A stretch of 64,000 nucleotides of DNA. It comes from Rheinheimera maricola. Its GTDB lineage: Bacteria; Pseudomonadota; Gammaproteobacteria; Enterobacterales; Alteromonadaceae. The position numbers were made by a program, and so were the translations under genes. Shown here one piece after another: positions 9,301 to 16,700 of this stretch. Numbering within the stretch: position 1 is the stretch's first letter; each line of letters opens with the position of its first letter. The stretch covers positions 186,001 through 250,000 of the forward strand of contig NZ_JAERPS020000007.1 in assembly GCF_016918075.2 (NCBI RefSeq), in the 5' to 3' direction. A model generated the notes under the pieces. It searched no databases, had not been told where the DNA came from, and saw only the letters and a list, made by a program, of their open reading frames with translations.

Positions 9301-9544
9301 TCATGCTGTAGTGTTGATCACGCAACAACACCAAGGGTGCCAGTGCACCACACAATAGCGGCAGACTGAACATCAGCAAAGTCATCTGTAACGCTTGCAG
9401 CCGTTTGTCGGCCAGGGTGTCAATGCCGCCAATGCCGGTGGCAAAGATATAGGCGGTAACCGGCAGCAGTAGCAACGCCAGCCACAGCAGCGGTTGTCGG
9501 CGCAGATAGCGCCATTCATTATTCAGCAAGTTAAGCTGCAACAT
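6350..9544 (-). CDS. ABC-2 permease fused to an M1-type metallopeptidase domain
   Basis: The start at 9544 is preferred over an ATG 24 bases earlier because AAGG lies about 7 bases upstream; it overlaps the ATPase gene by 14 bp. The 1064-aa product has two blocks of membrane helices (about residues 15-260 and 300-570), then an extracytoplasmic region with an M1 aminopeptidase-like zinc site: HETAH at 908-912, followed 20 residues after the second His by a Glu. The usual GAMEN motif is replaced by GATGYALPQ. This fused layout is known in ABC-2/M1 family proteins. It likely forms an exporter with the ATPase encoded upstream, but the substrate is unknown. Confidence 0.85.
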   Translation of the reverse strand: MLQLNLLNNEWRYLRRQPLLWLALLLLPVTAYIFATGIGGIDTLADKRLQALQMTLLMFSLPLLCGALAPLVLLRDQHYSMTELILATPLSPPQRLFSRLALMFVLCAGLMLAGFMIIYFMLGREFGFQPSLLAISLWDFALLAVPACAFYTALAGCLAQRFNSSVLLYALFGCLWLGYLILASLTGAPMLAGSSIRYDWLFNAMRLLDPFGNTALIALYQHSAPQLYGDLIFYLNRLLFCLLADGLFFITLRLKPHNSAAKPWHSEISHDTNPPPAYQAVTTAPKAALQLWQLTRTALLTLLQQRLNQLFLLGWVLLMFNEVLSGINYAEPLAVLSPTSLDALNRIADDVLPLVGGLLVLLWTWQLSWRNRHTAMAELIAATPVGSGILMASHTLALTALILLLMLLGALGCLAAEWLAYSDVQLQYYPEILGKVALSLWLLGALFSVLHAICRSPLMAAAWCCGIFLMKYTPLSGKLGLTHTLWNIAGSPLQPADAFWHFEQSQSVYWPFMSFWLLLTFALLWLAAQWSHRTGSFTNPKRGKLTLSSGLLLALAVYSGVNLHLNIIAERPLMSSDLREQWRADYEQRYANWATIAQPTLTHIEAQVDIYPKQGEAAFALNYTLQNHTTQPITKLLVGNYSATVISELKLSVAHTASVDQQLGQHTLLLANAMMPGETLQLHSKLTFKQPKHWPAVMPQFVKPSFSYLRGMPLIPSIGFQMEYQLRDEQQRRQYGLAPLNLLKPSVLFATPQLTAASYDWVTLRSVVSTDSGQTPLAQGKAVRQWQQQGRNYAEYHTSTAMRNLPVWYSLAGDVLSQQHGDVRLTVYSPQLNAAAKLNMQAMQDTLDWMTQHIAPYRGSQLSLLATPDMGATGYALPQIMMINHRVGFRAEPAADAGFDQRYRRAVHETAHQWFGHDIGNGVLEDSAFLIEPLAKYIELVLLEQRYGTKAMQALVKYERERFALAVRRSSQQTPALIDATANHDLYSRATLVFAILRQQLGDAVISQALRQLWQQNAYPQTPATSMDFVRALQAQVSPHQQQLVTDLFLGTDLSLLLEDSSKP

Positions 9545-10397
9545 AGGCCGCCTTATCTGACAATTCAAAAAAATAGCGATCTTGCAAAGTGGCGGTGACC
9601 GGCACTGCCGCTGCGCAAGGTTGCAGCTGACTTAACAGCCGGTAGGTAGGCACACCAAAACGGTAGCTGGCACTGAGCAGGGTGCTGCTGTTATCAGGTC
9701 GCAGCGGGCTTTGCCAAACTAGCCCCTGCAGCGGCGCTAGCAAGCCCGGCACGGCACCGCTTTGCACAATCTGGCCCTGATTAATCAGCGCGACAAAAGG
9801 ACAGAGGTTTTCAATGTCTTCGACAATATGCGTTGAGAGTAAAATAAGTTTGTCGCGGCTGATCTGCACCAGCAGCGCGTGCAAGCGCTCGCGCTCGGCC
9901 GGATCCAGCCCGGCGGTGGGTTCATCCAGTATTAATAACTTAGGGTTGCCCAACAAGGCCTGGGCAATACCAAAGCGCTGGCGCATACCGCCGGAAAAGG
10001 TCGCGACACTTTTATTGGCCACTGCACTGAGGTTGGTTAGCTGGAGCAGTGCATCAATTTGTTGTTTTTGTTCGGTTTTGTCGCGTATGCCCTTCAAAAC
10101 AGCCATATGCAGCAACAAAGCATAGCAGCTCATATGCGGGTAAACGCCAAAATGCTGTGGTAAGTAGCCCAGTTGCTGGCGCAGTGCTTGCGGCTGATGC
10201 AGCACATTAATACCGGCAAATTCGATCTGGCCGCTATCCGGTGGCTGCAGGCAAGCAAGGGCGCGCATTAGAGTCGACTTACCGGCGCCATTGGGGCCTA
10301 ATAAACCCACCATGCCAGTGGGTAACTGCAGATTAATGTCACGCAGGGCTTGGGTGCCATCGGCATAGGTAACAGAAAGTTGGCGTATGGTCAGCAT
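9531..10397 (-). CDS. ABC transporter ATP-binding protein
   Basis: A 288-aa ATPase subunit starting at an ATG with AGGA about 9 bases upstream. It has Walker A GPNGAGKST (about 35-43), a Q-loop, the signature FSGGMRQRFG, Walker B LLILDEPTAGLDP and an H-loop LLSTHIVED. The C-terminal ~70 residues are an accessory extension. It is the first gene of a two-gene operon with the permease/M1 fusion (14-bp overlap, so translationally coupled) and should energise that exporter in the inner membrane. A direct-repeat pair 65 bp upstream is a candidate LytTR operator. Confidence 0.92.
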   Translation of the reverse strand: MLTIRQLSVTYADGTQALRDINLQLPTGMVGLLGPNGAGKSTLMRALACLQPPDSGQIEFAGINVLHQPQALRQQLGYLPQHFGVYPHMSCYALLLHMAVLKGIRDKTEQKQQIDALLQLTNLSAVANKSVATFSGGMRQRFGIAQALLGNPKLLILDEPTAGLDPAERERLHALLVQISRDKLILLSTHIVEDIENLCPFVALINQGQIVQSGAVPGLLAPLQGLVWQSPLRPDNSSTLLSASYRFGVPTYRLLSQLQPCAAAVPVTATLQDRYFFELSDKAAYVAA

Positions 10398-10461
10398 GGG
10401 CTATTCCTGTAATAAATTCAGCAACAGCCTAGGTATTGCAAGTGTTGGCAACAAGCTCGCG

Positions 10462-10490
10462 ATGACAAAGTGGCGGATTAGCATGACAAA
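10462..10490 (-). promoter_or_regulatory. Candidate LytTR operator, ABC-operon side
   Basis: On the minus strand TTTGTCAT occurs twice (plus-strand ATGACAAA at 10462-10469 and 10483-10490), start to start 21 bp apart. LytTR proteins are known to bind pairs of ~9-bp direct repeats spaced two helical turns apart. The pair lies 65 bp before the ABC ATPase start, reads toward it and matches the core of the pair on the other side of the intergenic region. Confidence 0.5.
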
Positions 10491-10523
10491 ACAGCTTAAT
10501 GGCGGAATTTGGCTGGCAAATTT

Positions 10524-10554
10524 ACTTTCGTCAGTAAAAACGCTAACTTCGTCA
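10524..10554 (+). promoter_or_regulatory. Candidate LytTR operator, lytS/lytR side
   Basis: TTCGTCA occurs at 10527-10533 and 10548-10554, a 21-bp period, inside the imperfect repeats ACTTTCGTCA and AACTTCGTCA. It lies 64 bp before the histidine-kinase start. It mirrors the minus-strand pair in front of the ABC operon, suggesting the LytR-type regulator controls both its own operon and the transporter. Confidence 0.5.
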
Positions 10555-10617
10555 TCCATTAGCTGACGGCTGGCGCAGCTTGCGCCACGCTAAGCAAAAC
10601 AGTTGCAGGACATCAGC

Positions 10618-12132
10618 ATGCTAAAGCGGGCCACCGCCAAACTTAACTCAGGCTTGAACGCCATTGCGGAAAATCAACTAGCCTTGATGGCGGCACTGTT
10701 GCTGGAAGCGTTAATCAGACACTTTTCTTTGCACAGCCAGAGTGCAGTGGCGTTTTCGCTGCTGTGGCTACAATTGATGATTGAAAGCTCGCCTTTGCTG
10801 CTGGCACATTATTTTGCCGCACAGTTTATTAAGCAGCAGCGGCGCTGGCATGCGGGGTTAGTGTGGGGCAGCGGCTTTGTATTATACCCGTTATTCCTGT
10901 TTTGGCTGGGAGCGCAGTGGCAGGCCTATGCCAGCTGGAGCTTATTCTCAGTACAGGGCTGGCTATTATTAATGCTGGCTAGCGGCGGTTATGGCCTGAG
11001 TCGCACCTTAGCGCAGCGCCACACTGGGGCCGGCGTTCAGTTGATCACCCGCTTGTTTTCACTTAATGCTGTGTCGCTGTTGTTGATGAGTGCCTGGGCC
11101 GTGGTGATAGCGGCTATCTTCGCCTCTACTGACGACCCGGTGCGTAATCAACCGCTTAAGGCCGTCATCAATAGCCATACTGTTATCGTTAATTTTGAGT
11201 TTTTCCTGCACTACCTTTGGCAATTCTGGTTGATGGGCTGTTGTGTGTTACTGATCTGCTGGCTAAACCGCTATCTGCTGATCCGTCAGCTACTTGCCCG
11301 CAACGGTGTGTTTGCCTATATCGCCGGCTGCCTGATCAGCATCATCTTGCTTACACCGCTGTTGTCCGCGTTAGTGTTATTGTTGCCGCTAAATATTGCT
11401 GAATTTACCTTTTTGCCATCGCAGGACTACAACATCTTTGACCCGGATAATTTTCGCTTTTGCTTTGTGGTGTTACTGATCAGTACGCCAGTTATTCTGG
11501 CGTTTGAACGCCAGCAGCAAGAAAAGGCGCTGGTAGAAGTAGCGCAGCGCCAAAGCCAGACCGAGCTACAGCTGTTACAACAACAGGTTAATCCACACTT
11601 TTTATTTAATACGCTAAATAATTTGTATGCGCTGACCTTAGCTGGCTCTAAAGCCGCGCCTGATATGGTAATGCAACTTGCCAACCTGCTACGCTATACC
11701 GTGTACGAAGGGCAAAACGCCCGGGTAAGCCTGGCGCAGGAAATTCAGTATTTGCAGGATTTTCTGGCCCTGCAAACCATTCGCAGTGGCGACAAATGCC
11801 AGCTTTGCCTATCCTGGCCCGAAGATGCAACAAGGTGGCAAATTGCGCCGTTGCTGTTAATTATTCTGTTGGAGAACGCCTTCAAACATGGTGTAGAGCC
11901 AAGCCAGTCGCGCTGCAGCATCGAGCTGAGCATTAGCATCGACAATGGCTGGTTGCAGATGCGTTGTGCTAACAGTGTGCCCGACACCGGCGTGCAACAC
12001 CGGGCAGGCATTGGGCTGGATAATTTGCGCCGGCGCCTGCAGTTGTTGTATGGCGGCAAACACCGTTTTAGCGCACAACAGCAAGCGGGTGTATGGTGCG
12101 CCGAGCTAACGCTGGAGCTGGAGCCGTGTTAA
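10618..12132 (+). CDS. LytS/YehU-type membrane sensor histidine kinase
   Basis: The ATG at 10618 has AGGA about 7 bases upstream, so it is preferred over an in-frame TTG 15 bases earlier. It gives 504 aa. About eight membrane helices fill the first 300 residues. A short coiled coil leads into a His_kinase domain with the phosphorylation motif QQVNPHFLFNTLNNLY, and a HATPase domain follows (LLENAFKHG N-box, GIGLDNLRRRLQLLYG). Kinases of this class signal to LytTR regulators. Its 3' end overlaps the regulator gene, so the two are coupled. Confidence 0.88.
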   Translation: MLKRATAKLNSGLNAIAENQLALMAALLLEALIRHFSLHSQSAVAFSLLWLQLMIESSPLLLAHYFAAQFIKQQRRWHAGLVWGSGFVLYPLFLFWLGAQWQAYASWSLFSVQGWLLLMLASGGYGLSRTLAQRHTGAGVQLITRLFSLNAVSLLLMSAWAVVIAAIFASTDDPVRNQPLKAVINSHTVIVNFEFFLHYLWQFWLMGCCVLLICWLNRYLLIRQLLARNGVFAYIAGCLISIILLTPLLSALVLLLPLNIAEFTFLPSQDYNIFDPDNFRFCFVVLLISTPVILAFERQQQEKALVEVAQRQSQTELQLLQQQVNPHFLFNTLNNLYALTLAGSKAAPDMVMQLANLLRYTVYEGQNARVSLAQEIQYLQDFLALQTIRSGDKCQLCLSWPEDATRWQIAPLLLIILLENAFKHGVEPSQSRCSIELSISIDNGWLQMRCANSVPDTGVQHRAGIGLDNLRRRLQLLYGGKHRFSAQQQAGVWCAELTLELEPC

Positions 12133-12803
12133 AGACGCTAATCATTGATGATGAGCCACTGGCGCATCAGGTTATTAAACATCATTTGCAAAGTTACGAC
12201 GATATCAGCGTGCTGGCCAGCTGTTACAATGCGACAGAGGCATTGCGCTATCTGGCGCAGCAGTCGGTCGATCTGCTTTTGCTGGATATTAATATGCCGG
12301 CACTAAGTGGAATTGAACTGTTAAAGGTGCTGCATAACCGGCCGGCGGTAGTTATTATCAGTGCATATAAAGAATTTGCCATTGAAGGCTTTGAGCTGGA
12401 CGTGGTGGATTATCTGCTAAAACCGGTTAGTGCACCGCGCTTGTTTAGCGCGCTGGACAAAGTGCGCCGGCGTGCAGCCGCAGTGACACCGCCGGTACTC
12501 AGTTACATTGTGCTGAAGGTTGACCGCGAACAGCGTAAGTTTCAGTTGCATGACATCAGCCTGCTCGAAGCCTACGGCAATTATGTAAAGCTATGGCAAG
12601 GAGAACAAATGACACTGGTCAGCAGCACCTTAAAGCAGCTGCTACAACAGCTACCGCCGTCGCAGTTTGTGCAAGTGCACAAATCATTTATTGTAAATAG
12701 AAACAATATCATAGCTGTAGACAGTGCCCAAATTCGTCTGCAGGGTAATCAGTTGGTTAAAGTAGGCAAATTATATCGGCCTGGGCTGGCTGGCTTGTTG
12801 TAA
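12126..12803 (+). CDS. LytTR-family response regulator
   Basis: The GTG at 12126 is chosen: GGAG is 5 bases upstream and the receiver domain starts immediately (LKTLIIDDEP). The product is 225 aa. The receiver has acidic residues at 8/9, phospho-acceptor Asp54 in LLLDINMP, and the KP pair of LLKPVSAP. The C-terminal LytTR domain spans about 125-220 (LEAYGNYVKLWQGEQ, QVHKSFIVN). It overlaps the stop codon of the kinase gene. Two mirrored direct-repeat pairs upstream of the operon and of the divergent ABC operon are its likely binding sites. Confidence 0.88.
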   Translation: MLKTLIIDDEPLAHQVIKHHLQSYDDISVLASCYNATEALRYLAQQSVDLLLLDINMPALSGIELLKVLHNRPAVVIISAYKEFAIEGFELDVVDYLLKPVSAPRLFSALDKVRRRAAAVTPPVLSYIVLKVDREQRKFQLHDISLLEAYGNYVKLWQGEQMTLVSSTLKQLLQQLPPSQFVQVHKSFIVNRNNIIAVDSAQIRLQGNQLVKVGKLYRPGLAGLL

Positions 12804-12824
12804 TGGTCTGGCTGTTTTAAGCCG

Positions 12825-13625
12825 CTACTGATATCCGCCCTCTGCCAGGCGGTCAAAATAGCTTTGATAGCGCCCGCTATGTCTGAACAATTGTAACTGC
12901 TGATTAAACGCTTGCAGCAGCTGCGCACTGTCAGGGCTATTTTGCGGAAATAGCAAAAAACTCTGGTTAATTAGCAGCGGCTTTGGATGATGGCTAATCA
13001 GGCCTGCCAGTTCTGGCAACTGATGGTTTAGCGTGTGATACCCCACACTAATTTCTTCGGCGAATACATCAATACGGCCGGCGGCCAGCCGCCGAAAATT
13101 TTGCTCGGTGCTGCCAACGCGTGACATTTTAAACACCTTGTTGTGCAGTGCATCGTCAAACGCCGGGCCATAACTGTAGCCCAGGCCACCACCTAGCAGC
13201 ATACCGCGTAAGTCAGTCAATTGCTGCCAGTCAAAATGGCGTTGTTTTAAGTGAAACAACACAAATTGTTCGCTTAATACCGCTTCGCTATACAGAAAGT
13301 CTTTGGTTCTGTCCTCCGCTAGCATCCACACCGCAGTGGCAGCATATTTGCCATTGGCCGTGTCATGATAAGCCCGCGCCCAGGGTAAGAAACTAAAGCT
13401 AACCTGATAGCCTGCCTCGGCAAAAATATCGCGAATTAAATGTGCCACCACGCCTTGATGGGGTAGTGCCTCACTCAGAAATGGCGGCCATTCTCCGGCG
13501 CTGAGCGTCAGTGTTGTTACGCTGGCCTGCCCGCTAGTTGGTGTCGTGGCAGCCTTGCAGCTGTCATATGGTAACAGCTGCAAGGCGAACAGCAATAAAT
13601 AGTGCGCTAAGCGCAATGGCTGCAT
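12825..13625 (-). CDS. Periplasmic family-3 solute-binding-like protein
   Basis: A 266-aa protein with a signal peptide (residues 1-25, before KAAT) and the bilobed family-3 substrate-binding fold: an early block with EWPPFLSEALPHQGVVAHLI, then AGYQVSFSFLPWARAY, and a C-terminal helix ending in a tyrosine-rich YQSYFDRL. No transporter permease gene is nearby. Stand-alone proteins of this kind are common in Alteromonadales and may serve as sensors or scavengers. The gene converges with the LytR-type regulator gene. Confidence 0.75.
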   Translation of the reverse strand: MQPLRLAHYLLLFALQLLPYDSCKAATTPTSGQASVTTLTLSAGEWPPFLSEALPHQGVVAHLIRDIFAEAGYQVSFSFLPWARAYHDTANGKYAATAVWMLAEDRTKDFLYSEAVLSEQFVLFHLKQRHFDWQQLTDLRGMLLGGGLGYSYGPAFDDALHNKVFKMSRVGSTEQNFRRLAAGRIDVFAEEISVGYHTLNHQLPELAGLISHHPKPLLINQSFLLFPQNSPDSAQLLQAFNQQLQLFRHSGRYQSYFDRLAEGGYQ

Positions 13626-13721
13626 GTTGATACCTGTGTTGAGTCAGTCAATATGGTCGTATCACTGTTAACTTTGTTTGGCATAGTATTACCTTAACCG
13701 GTAAGGCTTGACCAGCAGGCT

Positions 13722-14555
13722 TTAAGGTACAGAGGTTAATGCTTGTAGCCAGGTTTGCAACGCCAGTGGTCGATTTTGCTCTGCAATACCTTGTAAAACC
13801 AGTTGCTGATAATCTGGCAGCTGGCTTTTAGCCACTATGGTTTGATTAAGTAAGTTGATAATACGTTGGCCGCGCTCACCTTTAGAGCAGGCAAAGTGCA
13901 CCAGATTCACTGGCTGGGCTTCAAGTAATGGGTAAAAACGTAAAGTGGGATCGGTGCGCAGCGCTATTTTGCGATATTCCAATGTGGCATCAATAAAGCC
14001 ACGTTGTAACATGGGCAACATACTGCCAGTTTGCTGGCTGGATGTAGTTCGGGTATAAATTGACCAGCTATTCTTGCGATGCGACAGCAGTTGATCCAAC
14101 GCTTCACCATAGCTGCGGTTTAATTCTACGCCGATTAACGGGCTGGGTTTGACGCTAAGCAAATGCACCAGCGATATCTGTTGGTTCTGCCGCATTACAT
14201 TTTCCAGCGCACCGTGCCATTTAGATTCTGCTGTTAACACCAGTTGCAGCGCATCTTCTGCCATGTAGGGCACGCTGAATAAAAAATCCTGTTCACGGGC
14301 TGCGGTTTTTCTTAACCATGGAATACAAGCATTGTTGGCCGCTTTTACCCACTCGCGTGCGCGGTTTCGGCTGATATCTTCAATAGTGTACGCAGCAGGG
14401 TAGGCAGCAAGCAGTTGCTGCAGAATGTTAGTTTCATTGCCGCGTTGCGCTTGCAGCAGCGCAACGGCATCAACAATAATAACAGGCTCCGCCCGGGGCA
14501 GACCGAACACACAAAGCAACAACAGTGTGCAGTAGCGCAAATAGCACAGCTTCAT
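13722..14555 (-). CDS. Divergent periplasmic solute-binding-like protein
   Basis: A 277-aa product with a signal peptide (about 1-22) and a loosely conserved family-3 binding fold: YTIEDISRNRAREWVKAANN, then PWLRKTAAREQDFLFSVPYM, typical of the TIGR02285-like subgroup of periplasmic proteins. AAGG precedes the ATG. It lies 97 bp upstream of the other binding-protein gene on the same strand and could share transcription, but no permease is present. Ligand unknown. Confidence 0.65.
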   Translation of the reverse strand: MKLCYLRYCTLLLLCVFGLPRAEPVIIVDAVALLQAQRGNETNILQQLLAAYPAAYTIEDISRNRAREWVKAANNACIPWLRKTAAREQDFLFSVPYMAEDALQLVLTAESKWHGALENVMRQNQQISLVHLLSVKPSPLIGVELNRSYGEALDQLLSHRKNSWSIYTRTTSSQQTGSMLPMLQRGFIDATLEYRKIALRTDPTLRFYPLLEAQPVNLVHFACSKGERGQRIINLLNQTIVAKSQLPDYQQLVLQGIAEQNRPLALQTWLQALTSVP

Positions 14556-14763
14556 ATAACCTTAACTGTTAACGCTCTTTTCGAGCACTATGTATGACTA
14601 CAGTATAGGCGGCTTGTCGAATGTTATAACGCCAGACCGCTATATTTAGTGGCGTTGCGACTTACCGTTGCCGACTGCATCTTGCCAAAATATAGTGAAT
14701 GCCGCTACTTTAGCGCAAGCTCAGACGCTGGCAGAGCAGCGTTTCGGTCATTATCAATAAAAT

Positions 14764-14793
14764 GCCGCCAAGACCTTAGCGGGTCGTGGCGGC
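14764..14793 (-). terminator. Terminator after the VNG-repeat gene
   Basis: GCCGCCA(A)GACC pairs with GGTC(G)TGGCGGC to give an 11-pair stem with one mismatch. On the minus strand it is followed by ATTTTATT. It lies 23 bp past the stop of the gene at 14816-15478. Confidence 0.55.
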
Positions 14794-14815
14794 TACATTG
14801 CGCTAAAAATGCGGC

Positions 14816-15478
14816 TTATTGGCCGTTGTTAATGTCGTACACCACTTTAGCTTGCATTGCCGGGTTATCCAGCTGCAGTTCTACTTCCTGCTGCAGCAAA
14901 ATACGGCCTTCCACTGCGGCATCAGCAGTAATATGCAATTTGGGTTTGCTGCTATTGCTCCAACCAAAAAACGATTTTTTCTTACCGCGGGGTTTATACA
15001 CCAAATCCCCTTTCACTACGGTATTACCACTAAGCGTAATATCACCATTTACCGTACTGATATCTTTAGCTATTTCGCTACTGTGCAACAATATATCGCC
15101 ATTAACGGTATCTACATTGCCGCCGATCACCGCCTGACTACCAGGGTGGATCTTGCCATTTACCGTTTCCAAATTAGTAGCAACCTGCAGGCCGCTGCCG
15201 CTTTCGATGCTGCCATTAACGGTAGACGCGCTGTTTAATCGAATATTGTCACGCAATTTAATGCTGCCGTTTACCACCGATACATCATGAGCACTGCTAT
15301 CACTGGCCATTTTTACACTGCCATTGACCAGTGATATATCGCCATAATGCTGCTGGCTGCCGACGACTGCAGAGCCTAATACTTTATCAATGGTAGTGTT
15401 GTCAGCATGAGCAACGCTGATAAAACAGCCTGAAGCAATAACCAAACCGAAAGCCGCCGCAAGTTGAGATAATTTCAT
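14816..15478 (-). CDS. Secreted VNG-repeat protein, predicted beta-solenoid
   Basis: A 220-aa protein with a signal peptide ending VAHA (residue 25). Residues ~50-150 consist of about six repeats of 17-19 residues built on (T/V)VNG(S/K/D)I, for example VVNGSIK, TVNGSIE, TVNGKIH, TVNGDIL, TVNGDIT. Regular spacing of VNG turns with hydrophobic alternation predicts a beta-solenoid, as in polymer-forming or DUF4097-type proteins. A basic patch (PRGKKKSFF) follows. The protein is probably envelope-associated; function unknown. AAGGA precedes the ATG, and a hairpin terminator follows. Confidence 0.7.
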   Translation of the reverse strand: MKLSQLAAAFGLVIASGCFISVAHADNTTIDKVLGSAVVGSQQHYGDISLVNGSVKMASDSSAHDVSVVNGSIKLRDNIRLNSASTVNGSIESGSGLQVATNLETVNGKIHPGSQAVIGGNVDTVNGDILLHSSEIAKDISTVNGDITLSGNTVVKGDLVYKPRGKKKSFFGWSNSSKPKLHITADAAVEGRILLQQEVELQLDNPAMQAKVVYDINNGQ

Positions 15479-15670
15479 TTTATTGTCCTTGTTGTGTTTT
15501 GCTTAGCACTTACTGTGCAAAGGCTTTGCCAACTTTAATCTATTGAATTATCTGTACTTGTTGGTGGATAGGCTGAGGCGGTATTGTCATTTATACTAGT
15601 TTTTCGCGAAAATGACTAAAGTATTATGTGTTGCTGTGCGTGCGGCAGCGGCTTGAATCTGTATGCAGGG

Positions 15671-16528
15671 TTAGTTATCGTCATCGGTGTCAAGCGCGCG
15701 TGCTTTACGCTCTTCAGCTTCGGCAAAGGCGGCTTTAATTTGCTCAAGTACTGCGTCAACATCTGTCTCGCTGGTATCTGCTATAAACTCACCCGTTAAC
15801 TCTACTTCCGGATGTAGTTCACCAGCTTCGTATAGTGCCCAAATTTCTTCAGCGTATTGTGTGCTGAGCAATTGCGGCGCATACAAGCCATAGTAGTCGC
15901 GCATATTATTCACATCGCGGCAAAACATCCACTTAGCGTTATTGTTAGCAGCAGCATCTACTGCCTGTGGTAAATCAATCACTACCGGGCCATGGTCGTC
16001 TACCAACACATTAAATTCAGATAAATCGCCGTGCACTAAGCCTTCGCATAACATAATAACGATGTATTGCAACATGGTGGCATGGTCAGCCAGAGCTAAG
16101 TCAGCATCCATAGCGACATCGGCTAAGCGCGGTGCAACCATGCCCTCGTCGTCACACACCAGTTCCATCAATAGCACACCGTCGTAGCAGCCAAATGGCT
16201 CCGGCACGCGAACGCCGGCCTTGGCCAGTTTGAACAGGGCGTCTACTTCGGCATTTTGCCAACTTTCTTCTTGCTGCTTGCGGCCGAATTTAGAACCTTT
16301 TTCCATTGCTCTGGCGCGGCGGCTGCTACGTACCTTCCGGCCTTCCTGGTACAACACCGCTTGTTTGAAGCTGCGTTTGTCGGCTTCTTTATACACTTTG
16401 GCGCAGCGTATATCCTCGCCACAACGGACGATATACACAGAGGCTTCTTTGCCGCTCATTAACGGACGGATGACTTCATCCACCAAACCTTCGTCGACCA
16501 GTGGCTGAATACGTTTCGGTATTTTCAT
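15671..16528 (-). CDS. RIO-type serine protein kinase
   Basis: The start is placed at the ATG giving MKIPKRIQPLVDEG, the conserved N-terminus of bacterial RIO-like kinases; a longer frame runs 10 codons upstream. The 285-aa protein has a nucleotide loop (SGKEASVYIVRC, about 28-39), the VAIK-like Lys in CAKVYKEA, the catalytic loop HGDLSEFNVLV and a metal-binding Asp in VVIDLPQAVD. The C-terminus is acidic. Bacterial RIO proteins are atypical kinases of unclear substrate. It is monocistronic. Confidence 0.88.
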   Translation of the reverse strand: MKIPKRIQPLVDEGLVDEVIRPLMSGKEASVYIVRCGEDIRCAKVYKEADKRSFKQAVLYQEGRKVRSSRRARAMEKGSKFGRKQQEESWQNAEVDALFKLAKAGVRVPEPFGCYDGVLLMELVCDDEGMVAPRLADVAMDADLALADHATMLQYIVIMLCEGLVHGDLSEFNVLVDDHGPVVIDLPQAVDAAANNNAKWMFCRDVNNMRDYYGLYAPQLLSTQYAEEIWALYEAGELHPEVELTGEFIADTSETDVDAVLEQIKAAFAEAEERKARALDTDDDN

Positions 16529-16700
16529 TGCGCCGTTATACCTTAGTTGACGGTGCATATAAATAGCCCGGGAGTTGTCAGCAGTGAAAATAACCCGCGA
16601 AGCAGTAGTACTAAAATATTTGGCACAAAAATGTGCATAAAGTGTACGTATCCGGTATGTTGGGCTAAAAATAATAAAACCTTCTCAGGTAGCCCAGTTT

